Shown here: positions 1 to 6,805 of the stretch, in pieces | How positions within the stretch are numbered: position 1 is the stretch's first letter | How the letters are laid out: every line of letters begins with the position of its first letter | The notes under the pieces: generated by a model | The model's input: only the letters and a program-made list of their open reading frames with translations | The model's database searches: none | Told to the model about the DNA's origin: nothing | Assembly (NCBI GenBank): GCA_005879015.1 | Contig: VBMC01000115.1 | Location: 1 to 13,544 of the forward strand | Source of the DNA: Methanobacteriota archaeon | Lineage (GTDB): Archaea > Thermoplasmatota > Thermoplasmata > RBG-16-68-12 | DNA: 13,544 bases | Direction of reading: 5' to 3' | Made by a program: the position numbers and the translations under genes

Positions 1-219
1 GTGATTCAGGTCGGGCCGCGATGGTCCCCCGTCGACCGAACGTTCTCCCATCGAAAGTGGTCCGGCTCGATTTATCGGTGTTCTCCGGCGCGGCATCCGT
101 CCAGCGGCGAAAAGGTCCGCTGGATCCCGATCGCGGAGGCCCTCCAGCTCCCCCTCGTCCCGTTCCATCGGGAGGCCCTCGAGTCCCTTTCCGGCCTCGA
201 GAGCTTCGCCCTCCTTTGA
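1..219 (+). CDS. C-terminal fragment, probable A/G-specific adenine glycosylase (MutY) Nudix-like domain
   Basis: The reading frame is open at the left edge and ends with TGA at 217-219, so only the last 72 residues of an upstream gene are visible. The GTG at position 1 need not be its start. The segment VDRTFSHRKW followed by a strand (GSIYRC), then VRWIPIAEALQLPLVPFHREALESL, has the order seen at the end of MutY proteins. There the Nudix-like C-terminal domain reads approximately FxHrxW, then 'W(v/i)p..eA..LPLp...r.aL'. MutY removes adenine mispaired with 8-oxoguanine, and this domain helps recognise the oxidised base. The catalytic HhH/FeS domains would lie outside the window. Another Nudix-fold protein is the main alternative. 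The assignment rests on motif recall only. Confidence 0.5.
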   Translation: MIQVGPRWSPVDRTFSHRKWSGSIYRCSPARHPSSGEKVRWIPIAEALQLPLVPFHREALESLSGLESFALL

Positions 220-232
220 ATTATTCGTTTCA

Positions 233-247
233 TAAGATAAATAAAGT
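233..247 (+). promoter_or_regulatory. TATA-like box ahead of trmY
   Basis: An AT-rich run (ATAAGATAAATAAAG) sits in otherwise GC-rich DNA, about 45-60 bases before the GTG at 292. An archaeal TATA box here would place transcription start near 265-272, giving a short leader. It lies just past the stop of the upstream gene, so trmY probably has its own promoter. No Shine-Dalgarno motif is obvious before the GTG. Confidence 0.45.
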
Positions 248-291
248 CAGTTCGGACGAATCCTTATGGTATCGCGATCGTTCGGCCCTGG

Positions 292-873
292 GTGCGCCGC
301 TTCCTCGTGGTGGGCCATCGGGCGTCCACCGATCCGGGGTTCCCCCTGGACGACCTCGCGGGAAGCGCGGGTCGGATGGACATCCTGTTGAACGCCGCCA
401 ACGCGGCTCTTCTCTTGGCCCACGGCATACGCCGCGATTCTGAGATCGGGCTGTTGCTCCTCGGTCCACCCACTCCACCACGGTTCGTCCGCCTGGTCGG
501 TTTCCGTTTGAAATCCTACCAGCCGGACATTCGCTCGAACGCCTCGCTGATCCGGCAGACCCTCGTGGACGCATCCCGAGTCGAGCACGAATTCTCACCG
601 GGTGTGTATGGCTCCATCGCTACATTCCCGGAGGCGCTCGACCGCCTAGGCCCGACGTTCGTCGCCCTGAGGGAAGGCGGCAAGGATATTCGACAGGCTG
701 CTCTGCCGGCCGATGCGACGTTCGTGCTTTCCGATAGCCAGGAACTGGCCGCGGATGAGGAAGGATGCCTGAGGGATCGCGGGGCCCTCGCGGTCGGCCT
801 CGGCCCGGTCGCATTGCACACGGACCACGCCATCGCCATCGTGCATAACGAACTCGACCGGAGGGGCGCATGA
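292..873 (+). CDS. trmY: tRNA (pseudouridine(54)-N(1))-methyltransferase TrmY
   Basis: TrmY uses S-adenosylmethionine to methylate N1 of pseudouridine-54 in the T-loop of archaeal tRNAs, in place of the bacterial m5U54. The 193-residue length is normal for this SPOUT (trefoil-knot) family, formerly DUF358. Recognisable features are the start MRRFLVVGHRAS, GRMDILLNAANAALLLAHGIRRD (28-49), the LLLLGPP strand (54-60), LREGGKDIR (126-134), FVLSDSQELAADEE (144-157), and the knot segment AVGLGPVALHTDHAIAIVHNELDR near the end. The start is GTG at 292. The nearest upstream ATG (266) is in another frame, and GTG gives the canonical N-terminus. Its last four bases overlap the next gene (ATGA), so the two are translationally coupled. 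Confidence 0.93.
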   Translation: MRRFLVVGHRASTDPGFPLDDLAGSAGRMDILLNAANAALLLAHGIRRDSEIGLLLLGPPTPPRFVRLVGFRLKSYQPDIRSNASLIRQTLVDASRVEHEFSPGVYGSIATFPEALDRLGPTFVALREGGKDIRQAALPADATFVLSDSQELAADEEGCLRDRGALAVGLGPVALHTDHAIAIVHNELDRRGA

Positions 874-1970
874 ACCTGATCGAGTACGTCCGGAAGAACC
901 TCACCGAGTTCGTCGGCATTCCCTCCACTCCGGACGTGGACATGCGCGCCATCCTCCGTGCCGCGACCGCATCGATTGAGGAACTCGGTCTCAAGCCGAC
1001 CTCGCACGCCGACGTGAAGGCGGTCACGGCGTCGAGCGGCTCGGGCGGAATCCTGTTCAACGGCCATCTCGACACGGTCCCGATCGCGTCCGGCTGGACC
1101 CGGGAACTCGGTTCGTGGGACGGCGACTTCCTGTACGGTCGCGGGACCGCGGACATGAAGGCGGGGTGCGTCGCGGGGTTGGCGGCCGCGCGGGCGCTCT
1201 TGGATGCCGGGATTCCGGTGTCCCTCGTCTTCACGACGGACGAAGAGACGACGATGCACGGGGCTGTGAAGCTCGCTCCGTCCGATCTCGTGAGGCATGC
1301 CGCGGCCGTCGTCGTCGCAGAACCCACTCGGTTGCGCGTCGTCGCGAGCGAGAAGGGAGTGCTCTGGTATCGCGCGTCGACGTCCGGCAGGAGCGCCCAC
1401 GGGAGCCTACCGCATCTCGGAGACAACGCCGTGTATCGGATGATGCGCTTCCTCGCGCGGATCGAACCGTACGGCCACCCTCGGGACGTACTCCATGAAA
1501 TCACCGTGAGCCTGGGGACGATCCAGGGCGGCACGAAACCGAACCTCGTGGCGGACACCTGCTCCGCCGACCTCGACTGCCGTCACCCGCCCGGTACGAC
1601 GAAAGCGGACGTCGAAGCCCTCCTGTTTGGCGCGGCCAAAGCGTCCGGGGAGAGCGTGTCGTTGGAACAATTCCACGAGGTCCCACCCGCCGCCGTTTCT
1701 GCCGCGGCCGATCACGTGCGAATCCTTCGGGATCTTGCGGGGACCGAAGTCGTCGGCGTGGCGTATGGGACCGAAATGGCTTACTATGCGCCGCACAATC
1801 CGCGCTCTCTTGTCTTCGGACCCGGCGAGACGGAGCGGATTCACGTGCCGGACGAACGGGTGGCACTGTCCGAAGTCGTGCGGGCGGCGGAGATCCTCAC
1901 GACGTTCGGGACGAAGATCAGCGCTTCCCGGAACACCGCGACCCGCCCCCACGGGCGCTCAACGACGTAG
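870..1970 (+). CDS. M20-family zinc metallohydrolase (ArgE/DapE-like deacylase or peptidase)
   Basis: This is a cytoplasmic di-zinc amidohydrolase of the M20/ArgE/DapE/LysK family, which cleaves N-acyl groups from amino acids or short peptides. Visible zinc ligands and catalytic residues are H66 in GHLDTVP, D95 in GRGTADMKAG, the E125-E126 pair in TTDEET, E151 in AEPT, and H325 in ERIHVPDE. GRSAHGSLPHLGDNA (173-187) begins the lid/dimerisation domain, with the usual His at 177. The length of 366 residues is typical. The substrate cannot be fixed from sequence; succinyl-diaminopimelate, acetylornithine and LysW-linked lysine/ornithine are all possible, and no lys/arg biosynthesis genes are adjacent. 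The ATG at 870 overlaps the trmY stop by four bases, with GGAGGGG just upstream. The 3' end overlaps the convergent minus-strand gene. Confidence 0.88.
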   Translation: MNLIEYVRKNLTEFVGIPSTPDVDMRAILRAATASIEELGLKPTSHADVKAVTASSGSGGILFNGHLDTVPIASGWTRELGSWDGDFLYGRGTADMKAGCVAGLAAARALLDAGIPVSLVFTTDEETTMHGAVKLAPSDLVRHAAAVVVAEPTRLRVVASEKGVLWYRASTSGRSAHGSLPHLGDNAVYRMMRFLARIEPYGHPRDVLHEITVSLGTIQGGTKPNLVADTCSADLDCRHPPGTTKADVEALLFGAAKASGESVSLEQFHEVPPAAVSAAADHVRILRDLAGTEVVGVAYGTEMAYYAPHNPRSLVFGPGETERIHVPDERVALSEVVRAAEILTTFGTKISASRNTATRPHGRSTT

Positions 1971-2794
1971 GTCGATTCGGCCGGGCCCGGGGTCGACTCC
2001 GCGGAGGCCGATGCCCATTTGGCCGTCGTAGAGGGCTTCCAAGCGGTCGCTGGATGGATCTCCCAGTGGTCGTCGTCCCAGTAGACATACCCACGGAAGT
2101 CCAAGGAAATCGTTCCATTGGATTGATAGTCCACGATCTTCACGGTGTCGCACGACGGAATTTCGGGGCCGCAGAGCCCTTTCGCCTGCCAGTCCTGATC
2201 GAATTCGATGTGGACCTGGCCGTCCACCGTCCCCATCGCGAGGATGTCTCCGACGTTATCGCAGAAGATCTGATGGGTCGGATACGGCCCTCCGCCGTTC
2301 ACGTACTTGAAATGGTCCGAGCAGTCGTAGAGGGCGATCGAGTAGTTCCGAAGGTAGACCCCGGTCACCTGAACGAAGGTCGGCACGACCTCTCCCTCCG
2401 CGTTCGTGATCGTGCACGGAGGTGAGAGCGCCCTCTTGTGCGGGACCCCGCCGGCCTGAGGACCGGTCCAGTAGCGGCTGTCGTTGAGCGATTGGGCTGG
2501 GTACGAGGGCCCCAGGATATCGTCGAGGGTCACATTGACCGGATTGCAGGGATCTTGATGCGGATTCATGATTGCACTGACCCACTCGAAGAGATTGGCG
2601 CCGTAGATTGCCAGGACGGCCAACACCAAAACGATCGCGACGGCCGCGACCCGCTGGCGGCGGTTGGACGGACCTCGGCGCGCAGGCGCCGCGGGATCGT
2701 CCTCGTCGCCGTCCTCGTAGAATCCTTGGAGGCGCGATTCGGATTCTGGCCCGAAGCGGTCCTGCCCCCGGCCCCTACCTGGTTGAGGTCGCAT
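1841..2794 (-). CDS. Membrane-anchored extracytoplasmic protein of unknown function
   Basis: I do not recognise a named family. The open frame gives 317 residues. There is a polar cytoplasmic N-terminus of about 48 residues, acidic around 27-33 and basic at 39-48, and then one hydrophobic segment at 49-68. The remainder, apparently outside the cell, contains six cysteines (83, 127, 158, 178, 208, 215), suggesting disulfides, plus N-x-S/T sites. The stretch GYVYWDDDHWEIHPATAW (235-252) resembles the 'WEIHPvtaW' end motif of small OB/SNase-like secreted domains. The last 43 codons lie antisense to the well-supported M20 coding region and look like shadow sequence. A different frame from about 2040 ends at 1959 and overlaps the M20 gene by only 12 bases, so a frameshift near residue 252 is possible. 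ATG at 2794 was chosen because it precedes the anchor. A weak TATA-like CTTAAG lies at 2873-2878. Confidence 0.65.
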   Translation of the reverse strand: MRPQPGRGRGQDRFGPESESRLQGFYEDGDEDDPAAPARRGPSNRRQRVAAVAIVLVLAVLAIYGANLFEWVSAIMNPHQDPCNPVNVTLDDILGPSYPAQSLNDSRYWTGPQAGGVPHKRALSPPCTITNAEGEVVPTFVQVTGVYLRNYSIALYDCSDHFKYVNGGGPYPTHQIFCDNVGDILAMGTVDGQVHIEFDQDWQAKGLCGPEIPSCDTVKIVDYQSNGTISLDFRGYVYWDDDHWEIHPATAWKPSTTAKWASASAESTPGPAESTYVVERPWGRVAVFREALIFVPNVVRISAARTTSDSATRSSGT

Positions 2795-2949
2795 CGAAGT
2801 TGCCGGCCGGCCGAACTCCGCAAGACGGCTAATAGGTTGCCGGTCCCGCCTCGTCGTCGTGATAGCATCCCGCTTAAGTGAAGGTCAAGTCGGAATCACG
2901 TTCCGAACGGGTAGATTATTCCCGCGTTTCAAGTAGAATGAGCCAAGAG

Positions 2950-2958
2950 TTAAATAAC
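2950..2958 (+). promoter_or_regulatory. TATA-like box for the VOC-ArsR-SRPBCC operon
   Basis: TTAAATAAC-type sequence 34-42 bases before the ATG at 2992. The expected start of transcription is near 2976-2982, giving a leader of roughly 10-15 bases. It is the only clear promoter-like site seen ahead of the four-gene operon. Confidence 0.5.
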
Positions 2959-2991
2959 CTACAAGTCATATAGTGTTTCGGAGAAACGAAT

Positions 2992-3411
2992 ATGATCGAG
3001 AAACTGACCCACGTGCCCATTGTCGTGAGCGACCAGGAGAAAGCCCTCAAGTTCTACATGGAGGTCCTCGGCTTCGAGAAGCGCGCGGATTATCAGAACC
3101 CCGGCAGCCCCCGCTGGCTCACGGTCGCGCCGAAGGGGACCGACGTCGAGATGATTCTCTTCGAGGGCAAGTACAAGCTGGATCCGCGCGCGCCACCAGA
3201 GGCGGGGAGCGGCGGGAACCACTGGGTGTTCAAGACGAACGATTGCCGCAAGGACGTCGAGATTCTCAAAGCGCGCGGCCTGAAGTTCAAGGACCCCGCA
3301 CCCGTCGAGGCGAACTACGGCATCGCCGCCTATTTCACGGACCCGGACGGAAACCACCTGACACTGCTCCAGCCGGGCCCCGCACCTGCCCAAACTCGGG
3401 GGAAGGCATGA
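2992..3411 (+). CDS. VOC-superfamily (glyoxalase/bleomycin-resistance/dioxygenase-like) protein
   Basis: A 139-residue cytoplasmic protein of the vicinal-oxygen-chelate fold, made of two beta-alpha-beta-beta-beta modules (about 1-60 and 72-128). Markers are the start LTHVPIVVSDQEKALKFYMEVLGFEKR with candidate metal ligand H7, DVEMILFE with E53, GNHWVFKTNDC with H77, and the closing DPDGNHLTLLQP. At the usual fourth ligand position (DPDGNxxE) there is Thr (T124), so metal binding or chemistry may differ from glyoxalase I. A branch of VOC proteins ending in '-LLQP' is like this. It is the first gene of an operon with an ArsR regulator and an SRPBCC protein, which suggests a small-molecule-binding or detoxification role. 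The substrate is unknown. The ATG at 2992 lies close to a TATA-like box, and no other start fits. Confidence 0.82.
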   Translation: MIEKLTHVPIVVSDQEKALKFYMEVLGFEKRADYQNPGSPRWLTVAPKGTDVEMILFEGKYKLDPRAPPEAGSGGNHWVFKTNDCRKDVEILKARGLKFKDPAPVEANYGIAAYFTDPDGNHLTLLQPGPAPAQTRGKA

Positions 3412-3415
3412 TCCC

Positions 3416-3844
3416 GTGCTCGGGATGAAGAAATACAGCAAGGACTACATCGCGGCGTGTCGTGCGAGGGTCGATGGCGACCTGCGGGCGTACCGAAAGC
3501 AAGTCGGCAATGCTCCATCCAAGGAATTCGAGGCTCGCTTCTTCAACGACCTGGTCCTCCTCCTGGACTACATGTTCGTGCACCGGCTCACCGGCATCGA
3601 GGGGAAGGACGGCAATCCGTTGAACGAGGTCCGCGTCCTGTGCAACTCGATCGTCCTCAACCAGGGTAGGTTGCAAGTCGACAGGCTGCCTGGGTGGCCG
3701 AACTCTGCCAGTACGGGAATGGAGCTCCCACCGGAGAAGTCCGTGCTGAAGCTCAAGGTGGGCGAAGAGGTCCGGTTGAACGAAAGCGACTTCGTGCGGC
3801 TCTCCAAGGCTTTTTTCGCTGAACTCGAGAAGAAGTTCGGATGA
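3416..3844 (+). CDS. Conserved hypothetical protein in the VOC-ArsR operon
   Basis: A soluble protein of about 140 residues without a signal peptide or membrane segment. I cannot assign a function. It has a mostly helical N-terminal half (KDYIAACRARVDGDLRAYRK, then FFNDLVLLLDYMFVHRLTGIEGKDGNPLNEVRVLCNS). Next comes a proline-rich linker LPGWPNSAS and a lysine/valine-rich segment SVLKLKVGEEVRLNESDFVRLSKAFFAELEKKFG. Its well-formed, conserved-looking blocks argue that it is a real gene, and it sits between the VOC gene (4-base gap) and arsR (ATGA overlap). GTG at 3416 lies nine bases after GGGGGAAGG. ATG at 3425 (MKKYSKDYI) is an equally likely start. Confidence 0.75.
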   Translation: MLGMKKYSKDYIAACRARVDGDLRAYRKQVGNAPSKEFEARFFNDLVLLLDYMFVHRLTGIEGKDGNPLNEVRVLCNSIVLNQGRLQVDRLPGWPNSASTGMELPPEKSVLKLKVGEEVRLNESDFVRLSKAFFAELEKKFG

Positions 3845-4194
3845 GGATGATCGTGACGAAGAACGTCTTCTTCGCGATCTCGGACCCGACACGCCGGGCG
3901 GTCCTGGACCTACTTGCGGGTGGAAGCAGGACCGCCGGGGCTATCGCCGCGAGGTTTCCTCGCCTCACCCAGCCGGGGATCTCGAAGCACCTGAAGGTGC
4001 TCCGTGACACCGAACTCGTCGATGTCACCGTCCGCGCGCAGGAGCGGATCTACACGATCAAGCCCCAAGGCCTCGCCGAGCTCTACGAGTGGGTCGCGAA
4101 ATATCAAGCGATGTGGCCTGACACGCTCGAGGCGCTGGAGCGCTACCTCGACGCCAGGGCCTCCGGTGAAAAGGCTCGGAGGAAGAAACGATGA
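3841..4194 (+). CDS. ArsR-family winged-helix transcriptional regulator
   Basis: A 117-residue DNA-binding protein. NVFFAISDPTRRAVLDLLAGG (8-28) is the typical ArsR opening. The helix-turn-helix is TAGAIAARFPRLTQPGISKHLKVLRDTELVD (31-61), and the wing is VTVRAQERIYTIKP. There are no cysteines, so it is not a classic metal sensor of the ELCVCDL type. It belongs to the group of ArsR proteins found directly before AHSA1/SRPBCC genes. The C-terminus is basic (KARRKKR). It probably represses its own operon, but no operator is obvious near 2950-2991. ATG at 3841 overlaps the upstream stop; ATG 3847 and GTG 3853 are alternative starts. Confidence 0.88.
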   Translation: MRMIVTKNVFFAISDPTRRAVLDLLAGGSRTAGAIAARFPRLTQPGISKHLKVLRDTELVDVTVRAQERIYTIKPQGLAELYEWVAKYQAMWPDTLEALERYLDARASGEKARRKKR

Positions 4195-4295
4195 CGACCG
4201 AGCTCCGCGAAAGCTCGATGAGGGGAGATGCGAGCGGTGGTTTCATTATGTCTCGCTCGGAATCACGGCGCGCAGGTCAAGGAGGCCAGATCCAG

Positions 4296-4817
4296 ATGAC
4301 GACAGCCCGTCCCTCGCGAGGCGGCACGGTCACGTTCGAGGGCGAGTACGCCACCATCACATTCGAGCGAAGCATCCGGCACCCGATCCACGTCGTGTGG
4401 GAAGCCCTCACCGAGTCCGAGCATCTCGCCCGCTGGTACATGACGCGGGCCCGCCTCGATCCGCGCGAAGGGGGGAGCATCGACTACAGGAGCGGCCCGG
4501 CCCAGTATCACGTGACGGGGAAGATCCTCGTGTGGCAGCCGCCAAAGGTCTTTGAACACGAGTGGAACGTCGAGCCAAGGAAAGAGCTCCCGAAAGGAGA
4601 GAAGAGCATCGTACGCTGGGAGCTCACTCCCGAAGGCGAGGGTACGCTCCTTCGCCTCACACACAAGCGGCTAACACGCCAGACCGCCATCGGCTTCTCG
4701 TCCGGCATACACGCCTTCCTCGACCGGCTCGAGAACGAGCTCGACGGTGCGCCCCTTGTGGACTGGCGCACCCGGGTCGACGAGGTTCGCTCGAATTACC
4801 CCGGATGGGGTGCTTGA
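4296..4817 (+). CDS. SRPBCC/AHSA1-like (START-fold) ligand-binding protein
   Basis: A soluble hydrophobic-cavity protein of the Bet v1/AHSA1 type, partner of the upstream ArsR regulator. The domain runs from about TFEGEYATITFERSIRHPI to the C-terminus. Typical motifs are HVVWEALTESEHLARWYM, the glycine-rich turn EGGSIDYRSG, and the helix HAFLDRLENELDG. The ligand is unknown. I chose ATG 4296 because AAGGAGG lies at 4279-4285, ten bases upstream, and because the homologous domain starts at once. The same frame is open back to ATG 4191, which overlaps the arsR stop (ATGA) and also has GGAGG at 4179-4183. That start would add a 35-residue, non-conserved-looking leader. Both starts are possible. 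Confidence 0.85.
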   Translation: MTTARPSRGGTVTFEGEYATITFERSIRHPIHVVWEALTESEHLARWYMTRARLDPREGGSIDYRSGPAQYHVTGKILVWQPPKVFEHEWNVEPRKELPKGEKSIVRWELTPEGEGTLLRLTHKRLTRQTAIGFSSGIHAFLDRLENELDGAPLVDWRTRVDEVRSNYPGWGA

Positions 4818-4865
4818 CGGTCATCTCCCGCGCGACAACGAAACGGACCCATGCGCCCCTGCGGA

Positions 4866-4876
4866 AAGTAAAAGCT
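4866..4876 (+). promoter_or_regulatory. TATA-like box for nicotinate phosphoribosyltransferase
   Basis: AAGTAAAAGCT, about 35-43 bases before the ATG at 4909, in the 91-base gap after the SRPBCC gene. It predicts a leader of roughly 10-15 bases. The gap holds nothing else I can identify. Confidence 0.4.
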
Positions 4877-4908
4877 CTAATAGACACAGAAAGTAGCGGC
4901 GCAAGACG

Positions 4909-6105
4909 ATGCCCAGGGATGCGAAGGGTCGTGATTTCTACATCGCCACCTCCGAGGAGATCAAGGCCGGCAAGACCACGGACGTCTACTTCCTCCGGAC
5001 CTTGGACATCCTGAAGAAGGCGGGCAAGGACCGCACCTCGGTCGTCGCCGAGGTGACCGCCGGCAACCTGCCGAACGGATGGCCCTGGGGCGTCCTCTGC
5101 GGCGTGGAGGAGGCCGTGCACCTGTTGCAGGGGAAGTCCGTGAGCCTCTGGTCTCTCCCGGAGGGGAGTCTCTTTCCCCCGCGGACGGCGCGAGGCATTC
5201 CGGTCCCGGTCATGATCGTGGAGGGACCGTATGGAGAATGGGCTCTCTACGAAACTCCGATCCTCGGGATGGTCTGTCAGGCGAGTGGCATCGCCACGAA
5301 GGCCGCCCGGATCCGGAAGCTCGCGGGAGACAAGCAGGTCCTCTCCTTCGGGGTCCGGCGCATGCATCCGGGGATCGCGCCCCTGACCGAGCGATCCGTA
5401 TACGTCGCCGGAGTCGACGCGATCACGACGCCGCTCGGAGCCGAACTGTTCGGAGCGCCCGCCATGGGGACGATGCCCCACGCCCTGGTGATCGTGATGG
5501 GTGGCCCGCGGGAGGCGTTCGCGGCGGTCCACAAATACCTCGAGGCGAAGATCCCGCGCATCGCACTTGTCGACACGTACTACGATGAAAAGACGGAAGC
5601 TCTCCTCGCCGTGGAGGCGATCCCGGATCTCACCGGAGTGCGACTCGATACGCCGGCCTCCCGCCGCGGCAACTTCCCTTCGATCGTGCGGGAGGTCCGC
5701 TGGGAGCTCGACCTCCGCGGCCACAAGGACGTAAAGATCTTCGTATCCGGCTCGGTGGACGAGGGATCGATCCCCGCGCTCGTGGAGGCGGGCGCCGACG
5801 GGTTCGGCGTGGGCACGAGCCTGAGCAACGCCCCGACGATCGATTTTGCCATGGACATCGTCGAGGTGGAAGGAAAGCCCGCGGCCAAACGCGGGAAGTT
5901 CGGCGGACGGAAGGATCTCCAGCGTTGCCCCAAGGACGGCACCTACGAGATCGGCGTTCGGACGTGCCCGGCGTGCGGCTCGAAGATGGCGCCCGCCTTC
6001 ACGCAATACCTGGATCGCGGCCGGACGGTCACTCCTCTCCCGTCGCTCGATGACATCCGGCGCCGCACCGCCGAGGAGATTCATCGCGCGTCCCTCGGGC
6101 CCTGA
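4909..6105 (+). CDS. Nicotinate phosphoribosyltransferase, archaeal type
   Basis: NAPRTase joins nicotinate to PRPP, coupled to ATP hydrolysis, to make nicotinate mononucleotide for NAD salvage in the cytoplasm. The 398-residue length and layout match the archaeal enzymes. Markers are the N-terminal TDVYFLRTLDILK, the substrate-binding LYETPILGMVCQASGIATKAARIRKLAG (113-140), FGVRRMHPGIAPLTER (148-162), GAPAMGTMPHAL with conserved His191, and LVDTYYDE (220-227). The phosphate-binding end is IFVSGSVDEGSI and DGFGVGTSLSNAP. The tail RCPKDGTYEIGVRTCPACGSKM (339-360) is a zinc-ribbon-like knuckle. Only three cysteines are present (340, 353, 356); Asp343 stands where the fourth would be expected. 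It is probably transcribed from its own promoter. Confidence 0.93.
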   Translation: MPRDAKGRDFYIATSEEIKAGKTTDVYFLRTLDILKKAGKDRTSVVAEVTAGNLPNGWPWGVLCGVEEAVHLLQGKSVSLWSLPEGSLFPPRTARGIPVPVMIVEGPYGEWALYETPILGMVCQASGIATKAARIRKLAGDKQVLSFGVRRMHPGIAPLTERSVYVAGVDAITTPLGAELFGAPAMGTMPHALVIVMGGPREAFAAVHKYLEAKIPRIALVDTYYDEKTEALLAVEAIPDLTGVRLDTPASRRGNFPSIVREVRWELDLRGHKDVKIFVSGSVDEGSIPALVEAGADGFGVGTSLSNAPTIDFAMDIVEVEGKPAAKRGKFGGRKDLQRCPKDGTYEIGVRTCPACGSKMAPAFTQYLDRGRTVTPLPSLDDIRRRTAEEIHRASLGP

Positions 6106-6142
6106 CCGAGGCTTTATTCGCAGGTATCGTCTCGTCCCCGGC

Positions 6143-6805
6143 ATGGGTCGGTCCAAGGCAGACGTTCGGACGACGTATGACCGGATCGCGGAGTCCTACG
6201 CCCAGGCAAAGGTTGAACCGTGGCCCGAGGTGGTCGATTTCATCACCGACATTCCGGCGGGCGACCTCGTCCTCGATGTCGGCTGCGGCCACGGGAGGCA
6301 CTCGCGGCCGCTCGCCTTGACCGGCCACCGCGTCGTCGGGGTCGACGTCTCGCGGCGCCTCCTCTTGATCGGAAGGAAGTCGACGTCGTCGTCGAACGAA
6401 TTTCGCTCCATCGAATGGGTCGGCGCCGATGCGACCGCCCTCCCGTTTCCCGACAGGACCTTCGACGCCGCCCTCTCCATCGCCGTGTTGCATCACCTTC
6501 CTTCCCGCGACGACCGCAGGCTCGCCCTGGCCGAGCTGCGACGCGTCCTGCAACCGGAGGGAAAGGCCCTCATCAGCGTGTGGTCCTTCGACGACCCGCA
6601 GATCGCCGCGCGCCTCGGAGGACCGCCGACGAACCCGGATGTGGAGATCCCTTGGCGCCTTTCGGACGGCACGACCGTCCCTCGGCCCTACCACTTGTTT
6701 CGCGAGGGCGAGCTGGAGCAATTGATTATCGATTCTCGACTTCAGGGAGAAAGCTTCTTCCGAAGTGGAGGAAACTGGTTCGCATTGGCGAGGACGAATG
6801 GCTGA
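6143..6805 (+). CDS. Class I SAM-dependent methyltransferase, Trm9/ALKBH8-like (probable tRNA wobble-uridine modification)
   Basis: A 220-residue Rossmann methyltransferase. TYDRIAESYAQAKVEPWPEVVDF (11-33) and LVLDVGCGHGRH (42-53, motif I) are followed by VVGVDVS (motif II). GADATALPFPDRTFDAALSIAVLHHLPSRDDRRLALAELRRVLQPEGKALISVW covers motifs III-V. YHLFREGELEQLI near the C-terminus is the pattern of Trm9/ALKBH8 proteins, which methylate carboxymethyluridine at the tRNA wobble position. A generic ubiE-like methyltransferase is the alternative. ATG 6143 was chosen because the same frame upstream lies inside the NAPRTase gene and looks like shadow. GCTTTATT at 6111-6118 may be a TATA box for a near-leaderless start. 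The stop overlaps the next small gene by eight bases. Confidence 0.82.
   Translation: MGRSKADVRTTYDRIAESYAQAKVEPWPEVVDFITDIPAGDLVLDVGCGHGRHSRPLALTGHRVVGVDVSRRLLLIGRKSTSSSNEFRSIEWVGADATALPFPDRTFDAALSIAVLHHLPSRDDRRLALAELRRVLQPEGKALISVWSFDDPQIAARLGGPPTNPDVEIPWRLSDGTTVPRPYHLFREGELEQLIIDSRLQGESFFRSGGNWFALARTNG

Noticed and set aside
516..1558. Long minus-strand frames (294 and 312 residues)
   Set aside because: They are antisense to trmY and the M20 gene, both of which show all family motifs; composition is typical of shadow frames.
2870..2880. CTTAAG as a promoter of the exported-protein gene
   Set aside because: It is only a weak TATA-like match and about 80 bases from the start codon; too uncertain to list as a feature.
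5846..6142. N-terminal extension of the methyltransferase
   Set aside because: The extension lies within the NAPRTase coding region and has no similarity to methyltransferases; the family N-terminus begins at ATG 6143.
4657..6156. A 499-residue minus-strand open frame
   Set aside because: It lies antisense to the clearly recognisable NAPRTase and SRPBCC genes, is Arg/Gly/His-rich with no motifs, and is a high-GC shadow.
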